Source: an uncultured Bacilli bacterium
Lineage (GTDB): Bacteria > Bacillota_I > Bacilli_A > ML615J-28 > CAG-313
Assembly: GCA_949879765.1 (NCBI GenBank)
Contig: CATLBQ010000005.1
Coordinates: 1 to 64,000 of the forward strand
Reading direction: 5' to 3'
Length of the DNA stretch: 64,000 bases
The translations under genes and the position numbers were made by a program. Below are positions 30,800-40,734 of this stretch, piece by piece. The notes beneath the pieces are model-generated. The model worked only from the letters and a program-made list of their open reading frames with translations, was not told the DNA's origin and did not search any database. The first letter of the stretch is position 1. Each line of letters opens with the position of its first letter.

Positions 30800-32166
30800 T
30801 CTGTCACCTTCTTTAATTCTTTCTTAGGGATAAAATAGGATTTAAAATCCTCCATTTGAAATGGAATAAAAGGATAGAGGTAAAAGGAATGACCATTTTT
30901 TTGTTTATACAAATAAAAGATGACAATTAAACTTGAAATTAAAAAGCCGAAGATACCCATTGTATAGGATAATATCAAAATGAAAAATCGAAAAATGTTG
31001 ATAGAAGTAATCAAATAAGTATTATTGGTTACCGCAAATACCGCAATGTATGAAATAGAGGTGAGAAAAAGGATAATTGCGCCAATTGTCCCTGATTCAA
31101 TGGCATTTTGACCGATAAAAAGACCTCCAAGGATAATAATGATATTTTGAATATAATTGTTGGTTGAACGGCTTGTGGAGAAACGATAAAATTCGAATAG
31201 CAAGTAAACAATCATGACCTCGACAAACATAGGCCAGTTGGTTCCTTTTTCTGTAATTTGGACATTGGCCAAAAAGGCAATCGATAAGGCACCACGATGA
31301 AAATTGATGATAGAAATAAAAAGACCCATGGAAAAAATCGAAAAGGCAAAGAAAATAAATACAAAAAAATGATTGAAAAAAGCATAATATTTGGGCGTAT
31401 TGATATACGTCTTTGAATTGGTAAAAATAGATAGTGTAACAGGGATAATCAAGGCAACAGGTGAATTATCTAAAAAAATGACGATTCTTCCTTTAACTAA
31501 GGCATTGGTGATGATATCTGGAGAACTGGTATTGAAGACTTGAGGGAGTAAAGAATCGTCTTGATAGAGCATCGCAATATCATTGATGGAAGTGACAATG
31601 TCTTCTTTGTATTGTGAAAGCCTTTCTAAAATGGAATGTAAAGAAAGTTTGTCATGAAAGGATTTCATATACATTACGGCACAAGTATTTTTATTAATTA
31701 AACCGAGTTGATATTTTTTAATTTGTAAATCATTGGTTTTGAGGCGTCTTTTGATAAGGGTAATATTGTCATCAAGATCTTCAACTAATCCATCTCTAGA
31801 TGACATAGGGTCTTCTGGATCAATTGTACTTTCTGAAATCGAGCGCTTGGGTTTATTGGTAAATTCAAAATAATAATGATACGGATGATCTTCAAAGAAT
31901 ACAAGAATTTTTCCACTATAGAGCAAAAATTCTAGTTCAGATACAGAACAATCTGTAATCGGTTTACAAAGCCCAAGAAATAAACGAGTCAGTTGTTGAT
32001 AATTAGAAGGCAAGATGTGAGGTTTGATTTCAAAATTAAATTTTTGAATGTCGACAAATTGAATAGCGTAAACAATGGTATAGTGAAGTTGATCTATTTC
32101 GACATCTTGGACGCATACATCATCTTGTAGGCGGGCATCAACTAAAAATTGCTGAATCGGATTCAT
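30796..32166 (-). CDS. gerA: GerA-family spore germination protein
   Basis: ALVKGRIVIFLDNSPVALIIPVTL, TSRSTNNYIQNIIIILGGLFIGQNAIESGTIGAIILF, typical GerA transmembrane half. Confidence 0.88.
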   Translation of the reverse strand: MNPIQQFLVDARLQDDVCVQDVEIDQLHYTIVYAIQFVDIQKFNFEIKPHILPSNYQQLTRLFLGLCKPITDCSVSELEFLLYSGKILVFFEDHPYHYYFEFTNKPKRSISESTIDPEDPMSSRDGLVEDLDDNITLIKRRLKTNDLQIKKYQLGLINKNTCAVMYMKSFHDKLSLHSILERLSQYKEDIVTSINDIAMLYQDDSLLPQVFNTSSPDIITNALVKGRIVIFLDNSPVALIIPVTLSIFTNSKTYINTPKYYAFFNHFFVFIFFAFSIFSMGLFISIINFHRGALSIAFLANVQITEKGTNWPMFVEVMIVYLLFEFYRFSTSRSTNNYIQNIIIILGGLFIGQNAIESGTIGAIILFLTSISYIAVFAVTNNTYLITSINIFRFFILILSYTMGIFGFLISSLIVIFYLYKQKNGHSFYLYPFIPFQMEDFKSYFIPKKELKKVTE

Positions 32167-33161
32167 GCTTTTTTCCTCCTTTCGACAATATAATAGAAAA
32201 TGAAGAAACTCGTAATCAAAATGCTACAAGCACTCATAAATAATAGGCTTATTTGTGTAGTAAAATTAAAGCCTTTCAATAACCAATACAAAAGGGTAAG
32301 GATTATCGGAAATAAAAATGCAGAAATCGTTTTTCTTTTTTTCAGTAGAACAAGTCTTGCCATTTCTTGTTGCATACCCAAATGTAGAAGCATATATAAA
32401 CTAACACAAATCAAATAAAGGAGGTCAAAATGTTCAAAGAATTGTGCCTTTTTATAAGACAAGTATTTGAAAATATAAGGGTATTTGACATTATCAAAAA
32501 ATTGTTCTGGGAAAAAAAGATAATTCTCAAAAATAAATAAACTGCTAATGAGAATACCAACTAATAAAACCAAAAATAAATGGGTCTTTTTTACCTTCTC
32601 AAAAGGAAGCAAGAGAAAAAGTAAAAAAACATCTAAAAAAACAAAAATAAACGATAAGGCATAAAAAGGTTGAATGGCCGTTTTCATATTGGTTTGTAGA
32701 AGTAAAAAGTCATGTTTGGTTTCACTAAATATCGTGATGGAGTATAAAGATAGTGTACATAGGAATAAAACAAATCCCATTTTGGCAATATTAGATAAAC
32801 CATAGTGACCAATAAATAAACTACAAAGCAATAAGAGGAAAAAAAGGACATATTTTGGTGTTAAAGGATAATAGTAATCACTGATAACATTGATATAAGA
32901 GAACAATTGAAAAAAACTGCTTAAAATAAGATACAAATACAATAGAATACGCAAGAGATGATGACGAGATAGTGCCATTAAAACATTTCTTTTCTTTGGA
33001 AAGAAGAGGATAAATAAGAACAAGATAGGGAGTAATGCAAAAAAGATAACATAGGAATAAGATGAAAAGATATTCATGGCTAAATTAGAAGCAAATAAAG
33101 AAAAACTACCACAAATTAAATATATACCAAAAATATAATATTGATAATTATACTTCTTCAT
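32163..33161 (-). CDS. gerB: GerB-family (GerAB/ArcD/ProY-like) spore germination permease
   Basis: ~10 hydrophobic segments; first gene of the ger operon; start moved to ATG at 33161 preceded by AAAGGATG. Confidence 0.72.
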   Translation of the reverse strand: MKKYNYQYYIFGIYLICGSFSLFASNLAMNIFSSYSYVIFFALLPILFLFILFFPKKRNVLMALSRHHLLRILLYLYLILSSFFQLFSYINVISDYYYPLTPKYVLFFLLLLCSLFIGHYGLSNIAKMGFVLFLCTLSLYSITIFSETKHDFLLLQTNMKTAIQPFYALSFIFVFLDVFLLFLLLPFEKVKKTHLFLVLLVGILISSLFIFENYLFFPEQFFDNVKYPYIFKYLSYKKAQFFEHFDLLYLICVSLYMLLHLGMQQEMARLVLLKKRKTISAFLFPIILTLLYWLLKGFNFTTQISLLFMSACSILITSFFIFYYIVERRKKA

Positions 33162-33377
33162 AGTTTCACATCCTTTACTTTTATTCTTTGCCAAAATGAT
33201 GAAAAAATACAAAAACTTTCTATTCTTTCTACTTTGTCAAATCTAAATGATGCGATACATTGATTGATCAAGAAGAAGACGTTTAAAACCAAAAATATTG
33301 AAAAAAGAATGTATCATAGGCAAGCAAAAGAAGCAATAGACGATTAGGAAAAATCCAAAAACTAGCGTATAATAGTA

Positions 33378-33453
33378 ACATCAATTGGGGAGGTATGTAT
33401 ATGATAAATCAAGTGACATCAATTGGGGAGGTATGTATATGATAAATCAAGTG
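33378..33453 (+). repeat. 38-bp tandem duplication (2 copies) of the ssb RBS/start region
   Basis: acatcaattggggaggtatgtatatgataaatcaagtg at 33378-33415 and again at 33416-33453, followed by acattaattgg. Confidence 0.95.
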
Positions 33454-33810
33454 ACATTAATTGGCAGGGTTGTGGAAAATCCAACATTGAGAAAATATGA
33501 AGAGGTAATTGCATCAACGCTGACGCTTGCTGTAGCAAGACCATTCAAAAATATGGAAGGTAATATAGAGACAGATTTTATTCGGGTATCGTTGTGGAAT
33601 GGTGTTGCGCAATCTACATGTGAGTATATTCAAAAAGGAGATATTGTCGGGATAAAAGGAAGACTTGCGGTAAAAGAATCGGAAGTCTCTTTTAGTAAAG
33701 AGGCAGAAACACTCAAAAAAAGGATATTAACACTAGAATTAATAGGAGAACGAGTTATTTTTATTCATACTCATAAAAAAAGACCAGAAATAGAAGGACA
33801 AAACGACTAG
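33439..33810 (+). CDS. ssb: Single-stranded DNA-binding protein (solitary, short SSB)
   Basis: MINQVTLIGRVVENPTLRKYEEVIASTLTLAVARPFKN...DFIRVSLWNGVAQSTCEYIQKGDIVGIKGRL; start chosen at ATG 33439, not the TTG used in the ORF track. Confidence 0.85.
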   Translation: MINQVTLIGRVVENPTLRKYEEVIASTLTLAVARPFKNMEGNIETDFIRVSLWNGVAQSTCEYIQKGDIVGIKGRLAVKESEVSFSKEAETLKKRILTLELIGERVIFIHTHKKRPEIEGQND

Positions 33811-33873
33811 CGCAATGATTGAAATATGGAGGTAGTTATGATATAATAAGGAAGAAGAAATGGAGGTCCTATA

Positions 33874-34917
33874 GTGGAAGCAATTTTTTCTATACTCAAA
33901 GACGAACAGTTTTTATCAGCAATATTCATTTCATTGGCATTTATCCTACTGGGCTTTCTTTTTAGTCATTATCAAATCATGAATCGTGATGGGAAAAAAG
34001 TCATTTCTTTTTTGACACTCAAAATTGCTCTTCCTGCTATGGCATTTACTAGTTTCATGACGGATTTCCATACGGAAACGTTCTTAGAGCACTTGATTGT
34101 CTTGGTTCTTTCGATTCTATTTTATATCTTTTTTTTAGTGCTAGGTCAACTATTTTTCCTCAGAAAGGGAAAAGAAAAGCGAAGAGTTTATAGCATATTG
34201 ATGACGGTTGGACAATTCACTTTCTTTTCTATACCAGTACTCTTGGCCATTTATGGGGGAGAAATTATGATTTATGCCAATATGGTGACAATTGTATTTC
34301 GCTTCATTTTGTATATTTATTGTTATTTGGTTATGTCAAAACTACAATTTAACACTCAAAATCTAAAGTCATCTCTTCGCCAAATCATTTTAAATCCTAT
34401 TATGATTGCGATGCTGATTGGTTTATTGGTTTGGCTCACGCAAAACATTGCTCCTCAAGTAACAATCCATCAAAACAATTATTCTATCTTTAGAATTGAT
34501 CAGACTTTACCAGCCATTTATCAAGTACTAGATGTAGCAAAATGTTTAACAACACCTTTAGCAATGATTTTAGTAGGGAGTGTTTTAGGTGAAGAAAAAC
34601 TAAGGGATGCTGTAAAGAATAAGATGGCTTGGCTTTTGGCTTTCTTTAGAACGTTCTTTGTTCCCCTAATAGTACTATTAATATTATTACTTTTACAAGC
34701 AATACAGATGATACATCTTAGCTCATTTTCATTAGCGACGCTTGTCATTGGTTTTGGGGCACCACTTTCAGTTGTGGTCAATACATATGCTTCGCAGTTT
34801 GACACAGAAGCATCATTATCTAGTCAAATGTGTTTGTTATCTACGCTTATGTGTTTGATTAGTTTTCCCATCATCTATTTATTGATACAACTTGCTTTGC
34901 AATTGCCCATTTTTTAG
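33874..34917 (+). CDS. AEC (auxin efflux carrier) family transporter
   Basis: ~10 TM segments, GKKVISFLTLKIALPAMAFTSF, C-terminal ASQFDTEASLSSQMCLLSTL; GTG start. Confidence 0.82.
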   Translation: MEAIFSILKDEQFLSAIFISLAFILLGFLFSHYQIMNRDGKKVISFLTLKIALPAMAFTSFMTDFHTETFLEHLIVLVLSILFYIFFLVLGQLFFLRKGKEKRRVYSILMTVGQFTFFSIPVLLAIYGGEIMIYANMVTIVFRFILYIYCYLVMSKLQFNTQNLKSSLRQIILNPIMIAMLIGLLVWLTQNIAPQVTIHQNNYSIFRIDQTLPAIYQVLDVAKCLTTPLAMILVGSVLGEEKLRDAVKNKMAWLLAFFRTFFVPLIVLLILLLLQAIQMIHLSSFSLATLVIGFGAPLSVVVNTYASQFDTEASLSSQMCLLSTLMCLISFPIIYLLIQLALQLPIF

Positions 34918-34931
34918 GAGGGAAATACGCC

Positions 34932-35642
34932 ATGAATTTTTTTGAAATTGTTTTTGTATTTATGTTTTGTTGTGTAGCTGGTTGGATAAATGAAGTAATA
35001 TTTCGGAGTATTCGAAATCATCGATTGATTAATCCTGGTTTCATGCATGGATGTTCACTGCCCATTTATGGATGTGGTGGACTCATTATGTATTGTATTT
35101 GTCAAGTTGATGTATCATGGATGGGAAACCCTATATTTAAATTGATGGGTATATTTGTTGCATCAGCAGTCATTATGACCATATTGGAACTGATTACGGG
35201 CCTTTTCTTTCTAAAAGCATATCATATTATGTTATGGGATTATTCTAAAGAATGGGGAAATTACAAAGGCATCATTTGTCCGCTATTTTCACTAGTTTGG
35301 GGATTATTTTCTATTGGTTTTTATTACGGAATTTATCCGTGGTTAGCACCACTTGCGATATATGTGGCTAGCCAGCCTATCGGATTATTCTTCATAGGAA
35401 TGTATGTGGGGATATTTTTAGTAGATATGATTGTTTCTTTAGATGTCATGCGTAAAATCAAGGCTTATGCTATTCGAATCCATGAGCGTATTGTATTGAT
35501 GAATTTTAAACAACAAGCACAAGTGTTTATAGAAAAAGTGAAAAAAGAAAATATTTTTTCCCCTATAGTAAAAATAAATGACCACATGAAGCGTTATTTA
35601 TTATCATTAGAAGAGAAATTTAATCATAAAAATAAGAAGTAA
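34932..35642 (+). CDS. Putative ABC-transporter permease-like membrane protein (CmpB/PF06541-type)
   Basis: GWINEVIFRSIRNHRLINPGFMHGCSLPIYGCGGL, LELITGLFFLKAYHIMLWDYS. Confidence 0.75.
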   Translation: MNFFEIVFVFMFCCVAGWINEVIFRSIRNHRLINPGFMHGCSLPIYGCGGLIMYCICQVDVSWMGNPIFKLMGIFVASAVIMTILELITGLFFLKAYHIMLWDYSKEWGNYKGIICPLFSLVWGLFSIGFYYGIYPWLAPLAIYVASQPIGLFFIGMYVGIFLVDMIVSLDVMRKIKAYAIRIHERIVLMNFKQQAQVFIEKVKKENIFSPIVKINDHMKRYLLSLEEKFNHKNKK

Positions 35643-35649
35643 AGGATGT

Positions 35650-35692
35650 AAAAAGCAGTCAAATGAATTCATTCATTTGACTGCTTTTTTTC
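35650..35692. terminator. Strong bidirectional terminator
   Basis: AAAAGCAGTCAAATGAAT-tc-ATTCATTTGACTGCTTTTTTT, near-perfect long hairpin between convergent genes. Confidence 0.85.
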
Positions 35693-35697
35693 ATTCG

Positions 35698-38175
35698 TTA
35701 TTTATCTCTATCGTTGATGACATTGACAATCTTTTGTGACATAATCTTGAATAAAGGTATACTAGTTGATATAGCGGTAATTAAGATGACAAAGGCAAGA
35801 AGATAAAGCGGTGTACGATAGGTCATAGTATATAGTGAAAGTTGAATTTCACCTAAGGCGTCGGTTATTCCTGCTCCAAAGGATTCGATGGCATAATGGG
35901 CAAGGGGTATCGAAATACAGTATGAAAGTAAATTGATAAACAACATCTGTATAATAAAGATAGTCGATACCTGTATACCATTTAAACCAATAGAACGCAT
36001 AATTCCGATTTCTTTTTTGGAGTCAACAATTTCAATTGAAATAACAGTCCACATAATACCAATTGTCATAATGGTAAAGACAATCAATCCTCCTGTGGAT
36101 GCAAACTCAATCAAAGGGTCTACGTTATAACTTTCAATTTGATCTTTATAAAGGAAAATGTCAATGACAAAGTGATAATCATTATTATAGACTTGTTTGA
36201 ATTGTTTCAAAAATAGTTTAGGATCACGAGGAAGTTCGACAATAATTCGCTCTTCATCATTTTTAACTTTAGACTCGAGTATTGTTTCACTATAATTGGC
36301 ATAGCCTGTTGGATGAACGAGGAAATCATTTTCACTTGTAAAACCAACAATTTTAAAATTAGCAGAAGCAAAAAGTTCCACGCCTCCTGAATCTGTTTCA
36401 AATTCATTGTATTTGGTAAGTACGGGAATATAAGTACCTGTATTGATAAAATTAGTTGTTAAGTAATCATACTTCCAACTATTATCATAAGCTTGATATC
36501 TCCAATCTGTAATCTGGAGTATATCTTTTGCTAAAGAGAATGGTAGAACTATTTCATCGGCATTTTGTGGGGCATTACCTACTAAAATGGGTTGGTTATG
36601 ATACGACATTAAGCTAGAGTCAATCAATTCATACTGATTAACTGAAATCTTTGTATTTTGGAAAGCTGTATTTAAAATATAGTCATAGTAATTATTGCCA
36701 ACAACAATAGCATTCATCATCAAGTAATCATATTCAAATCCCTGGAAGTCTTTATCGTAAGGATCAATCTCATAAGAAAGGCTGAGTCGATTTAAATGAA
36801 TCCAATCTTTGTAATTACTTTCGATTACACCAACAATTTTAAAATCTATCTCATATCCTAAATCAATTTGTTTATTCAAAACATCATATATTTGTGCATT
36901 TTTATCAAATATGCCAAAATGTTTAAAAGCATCTAAAAGAAAGTCTGTAATCAAGATTTCTGGTGCACCACTATCAGGGAGTCTTCCAGCAATGAGTTTA
37001 TAGGAATTACTAGAATCAAATAAAATGATGGTATCAATTTTTCCTGAATACAAAAAGTTTGCCTTTTCAATCAAATACTTCGCATAATTGATGGATACTT
37101 TTTGATATTTGTGAATGATTAAATCGGGTGAAAACTGTTTAATAATGGCATAGGAATTATCCATTAAATTTCCTTTTTCATATTTACTATAAAAATCATT
37201 GGTTGTTGTGGTTTGACTTGGTCGATATTGATAAATATCAGTATAGTGATTATTATTATTGACCATAGTATAGGCATTTTGATAGAGTTTATCACCATTT
37301 AATTCAGTAGCAAAGGCCAAAAAGGCAAGACTGATAGAGGCAATTATCATAATGAGTAGATATCTAAATTTCTTTTTCCAAATGTTTTTAAAAGCAATTC
37401 GGTGAATTGTACCTAGGGGTACTTTCGAGTTTTCTAAATACAATTTTCGATCTGACTTAAGAGGATATACGGAAGAAACGGAAGATGCTTGAAGTTCAGG
37501 ATGGTCTTCGTGATTAGAATCAATATTTGCGGTATCGATTCTTAAAATATCATCACCATACAATTGCGCGGATTCATCGTCGTGAGTAACTATGATGATT
37601 AAGCGGTCTTGGGATAGTTTTTTGAAAAGATCAAATATTTTTGCACTTGTTTCACTATCTAAATTTCCAGTAGGTTCGTCCGCAATAATTAAACTAGGAT
37701 CTTTTACAAGTGCTCTAGCTATGGCAATTCGTTGTTTCTGTCCCCCAGATAATTGAGATACTTTTCTTTTTTCTAGGCCATCTAATTCGACATCATGAAT
37801 AATTTGCTTTGTTTTTTGTTTAATTTCTTTTTTCTTATAACCTTGAATTTCTAAAGATAAACTGATATTTTGTGATAAATTAAGGTCTTTTAGAATATTG
37901 TACTCTTGAAACACAAATCCTAGATAACTATTTAAATAATTGTTTTTTTCTTTTTTAGATAGGCTTGATAATTGTCTATTTTCAATCCAAATTTCACCGC
38001 TATCAGGAGTATCTAATCCACCCAATAAATTAAGTAAAGTTGATTTACCAGAACCACTAGGGCCAAGGATAAAAACCAAACCAGTATTTGGAAAAGTATA
38101 ATTTAAATTGTTGATAACATGAATTTTATCGTTTCCAGATTGGTAGTATTTATTTACATTGACAAGTTTAATCAT
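35698..38175 (-). CDS. ABC transporter, fused ATPase + FtsX/MacB-type permease
   Basis: GPSGSGKSTLLNLLGG, LSGGQKQRIAIARALVKDPSLIIADEPTGNLD; C-terminal FtsX-like TM region. Confidence 0.9.
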   Translation of the reverse strand: MIKLVNVNKYYQSGNDKIHVINNLNYTFPNTGLVFILGPSGSGKSTLLNLLGGLDTPDSGEIWIENRQLSSLSKKEKNNYLNSYLGFVFQEYNILKDLNLSQNISLSLEIQGYKKKEIKQKTKQIIHDVELDGLEKRKVSQLSGGQKQRIAIARALVKDPSLIIADEPTGNLDSETSAKIFDLFKKLSQDRLIIIVTHDDESAQLYGDDILRIDTANIDSNHEDHPELQASSVSSVYPLKSDRKLYLENSKVPLGTIHRIAFKNIWKKKFRYLLIMIIASISLAFLAFATELNGDKLYQNAYTMVNNNNHYTDIYQYRPSQTTTTNDFYSKYEKGNLMDNSYAIIKQFSPDLIIHKYQKVSINYAKYLIEKANFLYSGKIDTIILFDSSNSYKLIAGRLPDSGAPEILITDFLLDAFKHFGIFDKNAQIYDVLNKQIDLGYEIDFKIVGVIESNYKDWIHLNRLSLSYEIDPYDKDFQGFEYDYLMMNAIVVGNNYYDYILNTAFQNTKISVNQYELIDSSLMSYHNQPILVGNAPQNADEIVLPFSLAKDILQITDWRYQAYDNSWKYDYLTTNFINTGTYIPVLTKYNEFETDSGGVELFASANFKIVGFTSENDFLVHPTGYANYSETILESKVKNDEERIIVELPRDPKLFLKQFKQVYNNDYHFVIDIFLYKDQIESYNVDPLIEFASTGGLIVFTIMTIGIMWTVISIEIVDSKKEIGIMRSIGLNGIQVSTIFIIQMLFINLLSYCISIPLAHYAIESFGAGITDALGEIQLSLYTMTYRTPLYLLAFVILITAISTSIPLFKIMSQKIVNVINDRDK

Positions 38176-38184
38176 AGTGGCCTC

Positions 38185-40725
38185 CTAAGAAACTTTGATG
38201 ACATCAATTGGTTTTTTCCGACTTAAATTAAGAAGTGGAATAGCAATTGTAGCCAGTGGTGCTAAGAATGCAATCATGAAGGAAATTATCAATCCATTTC
38301 CAGTCATTTTAAAGATACTAAAATCAATTGGGGCAAGATTTACAGCGAATTTTTCTTGGATAAGCGTGGAGGCAGTTTCACTAAGTGATAAGTCCAACAA
38401 TTTTAGAAAAATAGTAGAACCAATCGAGGATATAATGAATGCAACGATACTCACAAGAAGGATTTGAAAGAGGTAAATACACGCAATTTTAAATCCATTC
38501 ATACCTAGTGACATATAAATACCAATGTCTTTTTGGCTATTTTTGATAGTAACAACAACAAAGTTAAAAATCATCAAAATACTGAATAAACATAGTGAGA
38601 AGAACAAACCTAAAAATAAAAGAAGATTGCTATCAATAAACTCATTGACCACTTGTAATTTTATAAAAGATAAATTATCAATGACGATGTTATTGTCTTT
38701 TAAAACACGATATAACTTTAGGTTGGTATCTTTTTGATCAGTCATTTGGATAGTGATTAAACCACCATAATTTTTAGAGGTATTATCATAATTAGAATAA
38801 GATGTTTTTAAATAATTGTAATATAAATTTGTTTCTGTTTGATCACAAAAATAAATGGTAGGTTGATCATCTTCATAAATGCCAACAATTCTACAACTAA
38901 AATTAGACATAATTCTTCGGTAAGCATAAAAAGCAAAAACGCCTTGTGTATTTGTCGCAGGATCAATTAAGGCTTCGACAGGATTTAAATCACTTCTATT
39001 GAATACCGTTTCGTCTACGGTCATACCTAGAAATTGTTCAAGAAAACCAGTTGAAATGGCAATTTGTTCTAATTCCTCTTTATTTGCGGGCTTTTTGGGT
39101 TTATTTCCTTTCACAAGTAACTCATCTAAATTCGATTGATAAGCTTGGCATTTTACATTTTCAATTTTATGGGCATTTCCAAAGGCTTTGAAAATAAAAT
39201 CATCATAAGTATATTTGATATTTTGTGTAGAAATAAATTGTTCCCCGTCTACGACATCGACATAATATCCTGTGGAAAAAAATAAAGCATTATAAAATGA
39301 CAAGTTGTCACAAAAACTAGCATAGACATTTGGATTATCAAAGTCTTTTTCTTTAAACTCTGAAAAACTAGTCTGAATGATACCATCAATATAAATTGGA
39401 TAAGTAAAGGCATCGCAAACCAGAGACTTATTGGAAAAATAATCTTTTAAGGGCTCATTTTGGTAAGGTGTATCAAAATATTGATTTTGGATTAAACATT
39501 CAGCAACATAATCGGTAATATAACATGCAATTTTAATATTTGTGTCTGTATTGAGTACATCGATGATTTCATAATCTTTACTTAAATCATTGAGATTATC
39601 CATTACAATAATGTGCTCAATTGAAGAACGATACATAAAATCTAAACTTTCAGTTAGATGTCGATCAATTGCAAAATCAAAAGGAATGGTTTTATAAATC
39701 CGAAATCCTTCATCTGTAGAAGTAATGATTTTTTCATAATGTAGCGTATCAATTTGGAAAAATCCCGCTTGAACTGTTTGATTGTAAAGGGTTTTTTGAT
39801 CACTAATGGTGATGTATTGATTGTCTTCATTCAATTGATAATCTACATATTGTGCCGTAGAGTCTGAAAAATATAAATTGATTGTTGTTGATGCAAATAC
39901 AAGCGATATTGTAAAAAAGAGGACAACAACAATAAAACGAAATAAATTCTGCTTTAAACTCTTCATTGATAAAACCAATGAGGTTTTAAAGGATGGTTGA
40001 ACGGGTTTTACTTGTGATAACTGGTAGGAAGAAGCAGAGGATGATAACTCCTTCAATTGTAAGTTTTCAATGATTTCACCATCTTTTAATGTAATTTTAA
40101 TATCACCATATTCTTCCGATAATGTTCTATCATGGGTGACAATCACCACAAGATGATCTTTGGATAAATCTTTGAGAATAGCTAAAACAATGTCGCGATT
40201 TTTTTTGTCTAAGTTTCCAGTAGGTTCGTCTGCAATAATTACATGGGGATTTTTTACGATTGCTCTAGCAATCGCAACCCGTTGACGTTCACCTCCAGAA
40301 AGTTGATTCATTTTTCTTTTTTCTTTTCCTTTTAAGCCTACTTTTTCAATTGTATCCAATATCAATTGATGATTTTCCTTAAGGGATTTATTTTGTAACT
40401 GCAAGCTCAATGCAACATTTTCATAAACGGTTAGGTTTTTGATGACATTGAATTCTTGAAAAATAAAGCCAATATAAGAATTTCGATAGGCATTGAAATC
40501 TTTTCTTGAAAAGTCTTTCGTATTTAATCCATCGATAATCAATTCACCAGAATCATAGGTATCAATCCCTCCAATGATATTCAGTAATGTAGATTTACCT
40601 GATCCACTTTTACCAACGATAAAGACTAACCCTTTTTCTGGTAATTCTAAATGAATGTTTTTTAAGGCGTGAAATTGCTCGCCTCCTGAATAATAGTATT
40701 TATTAAGATTATGTATAGAAATCAT
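38185..40725 (-). CDS. ABC transporter, fused ATPase + FtsX/MacB-type permease (paralogue of previous)
   Basis: GKSGSGKSTLLNIIGG, LSGGERQRVAIARAIVKNPHVIIADEPTGNLD; C-terminal TM segments. Confidence 0.9.
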   Translation of the reverse strand: MISIHNLNKYYYSGGEQFHALKNIHLELPEKGLVFIVGKSGSGKSTLLNIIGGIDTYDSGELIIDGLNTKDFSRKDFNAYRNSYIGFIFQEFNVIKNLTVYENVALSLQLQNKSLKENHQLILDTIEKVGLKGKEKRKMNQLSGGERQRVAIARAIVKNPHVIIADEPTGNLDKKNRDIVLAILKDLSKDHLVVIVTHDRTLSEEYGDIKITLKDGEIIENLQLKELSSSASSYQLSQVKPVQPSFKTSLVLSMKSLKQNLFRFIVVVLFFTISLVFASTTINLYFSDSTAQYVDYQLNEDNQYITISDQKTLYNQTVQAGFFQIDTLHYEKIITSTDEGFRIYKTIPFDFAIDRHLTESLDFMYRSSIEHIIVMDNLNDLSKDYEIIDVLNTDTNIKIACYITDYVAECLIQNQYFDTPYQNEPLKDYFSNKSLVCDAFTYPIYIDGIIQTSFSEFKEKDFDNPNVYASFCDNLSFYNALFFSTGYYVDVVDGEQFISTQNIKYTYDDFIFKAFGNAHKIENVKCQAYQSNLDELLVKGNKPKKPANKEELEQIAISTGFLEQFLGMTVDETVFNRSDLNPVEALIDPATNTQGVFAFYAYRRIMSNFSCRIVGIYEDDQPTIYFCDQTETNLYYNYLKTSYSNYDNTSKNYGGLITIQMTDQKDTNLKLYRVLKDNNIVIDNLSFIKLQVVNEFIDSNLLLFLGLFFSLCLFSILMIFNFVVVTIKNSQKDIGIYMSLGMNGFKIACIYLFQILLVSIVAFIISSIGSTIFLKLLDLSLSETASTLIQEKFAVNLAPIDFSIFKMTGNGLIISFMIAFLAPLATIAIPLLNLSRKKPIDVIKVS

Positions 40726-40734
40726 CTTGCACCT

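Noticed and set aside
33385-33438. N-terminal extension MGRYVYDKSSDINWGGMY of ssb in the ORF track
   Set aside because: It is translation of the duplicated RBS region from a TTG; the native SSB N-terminus MINQVTLIGRVV starts at ATG 33439.
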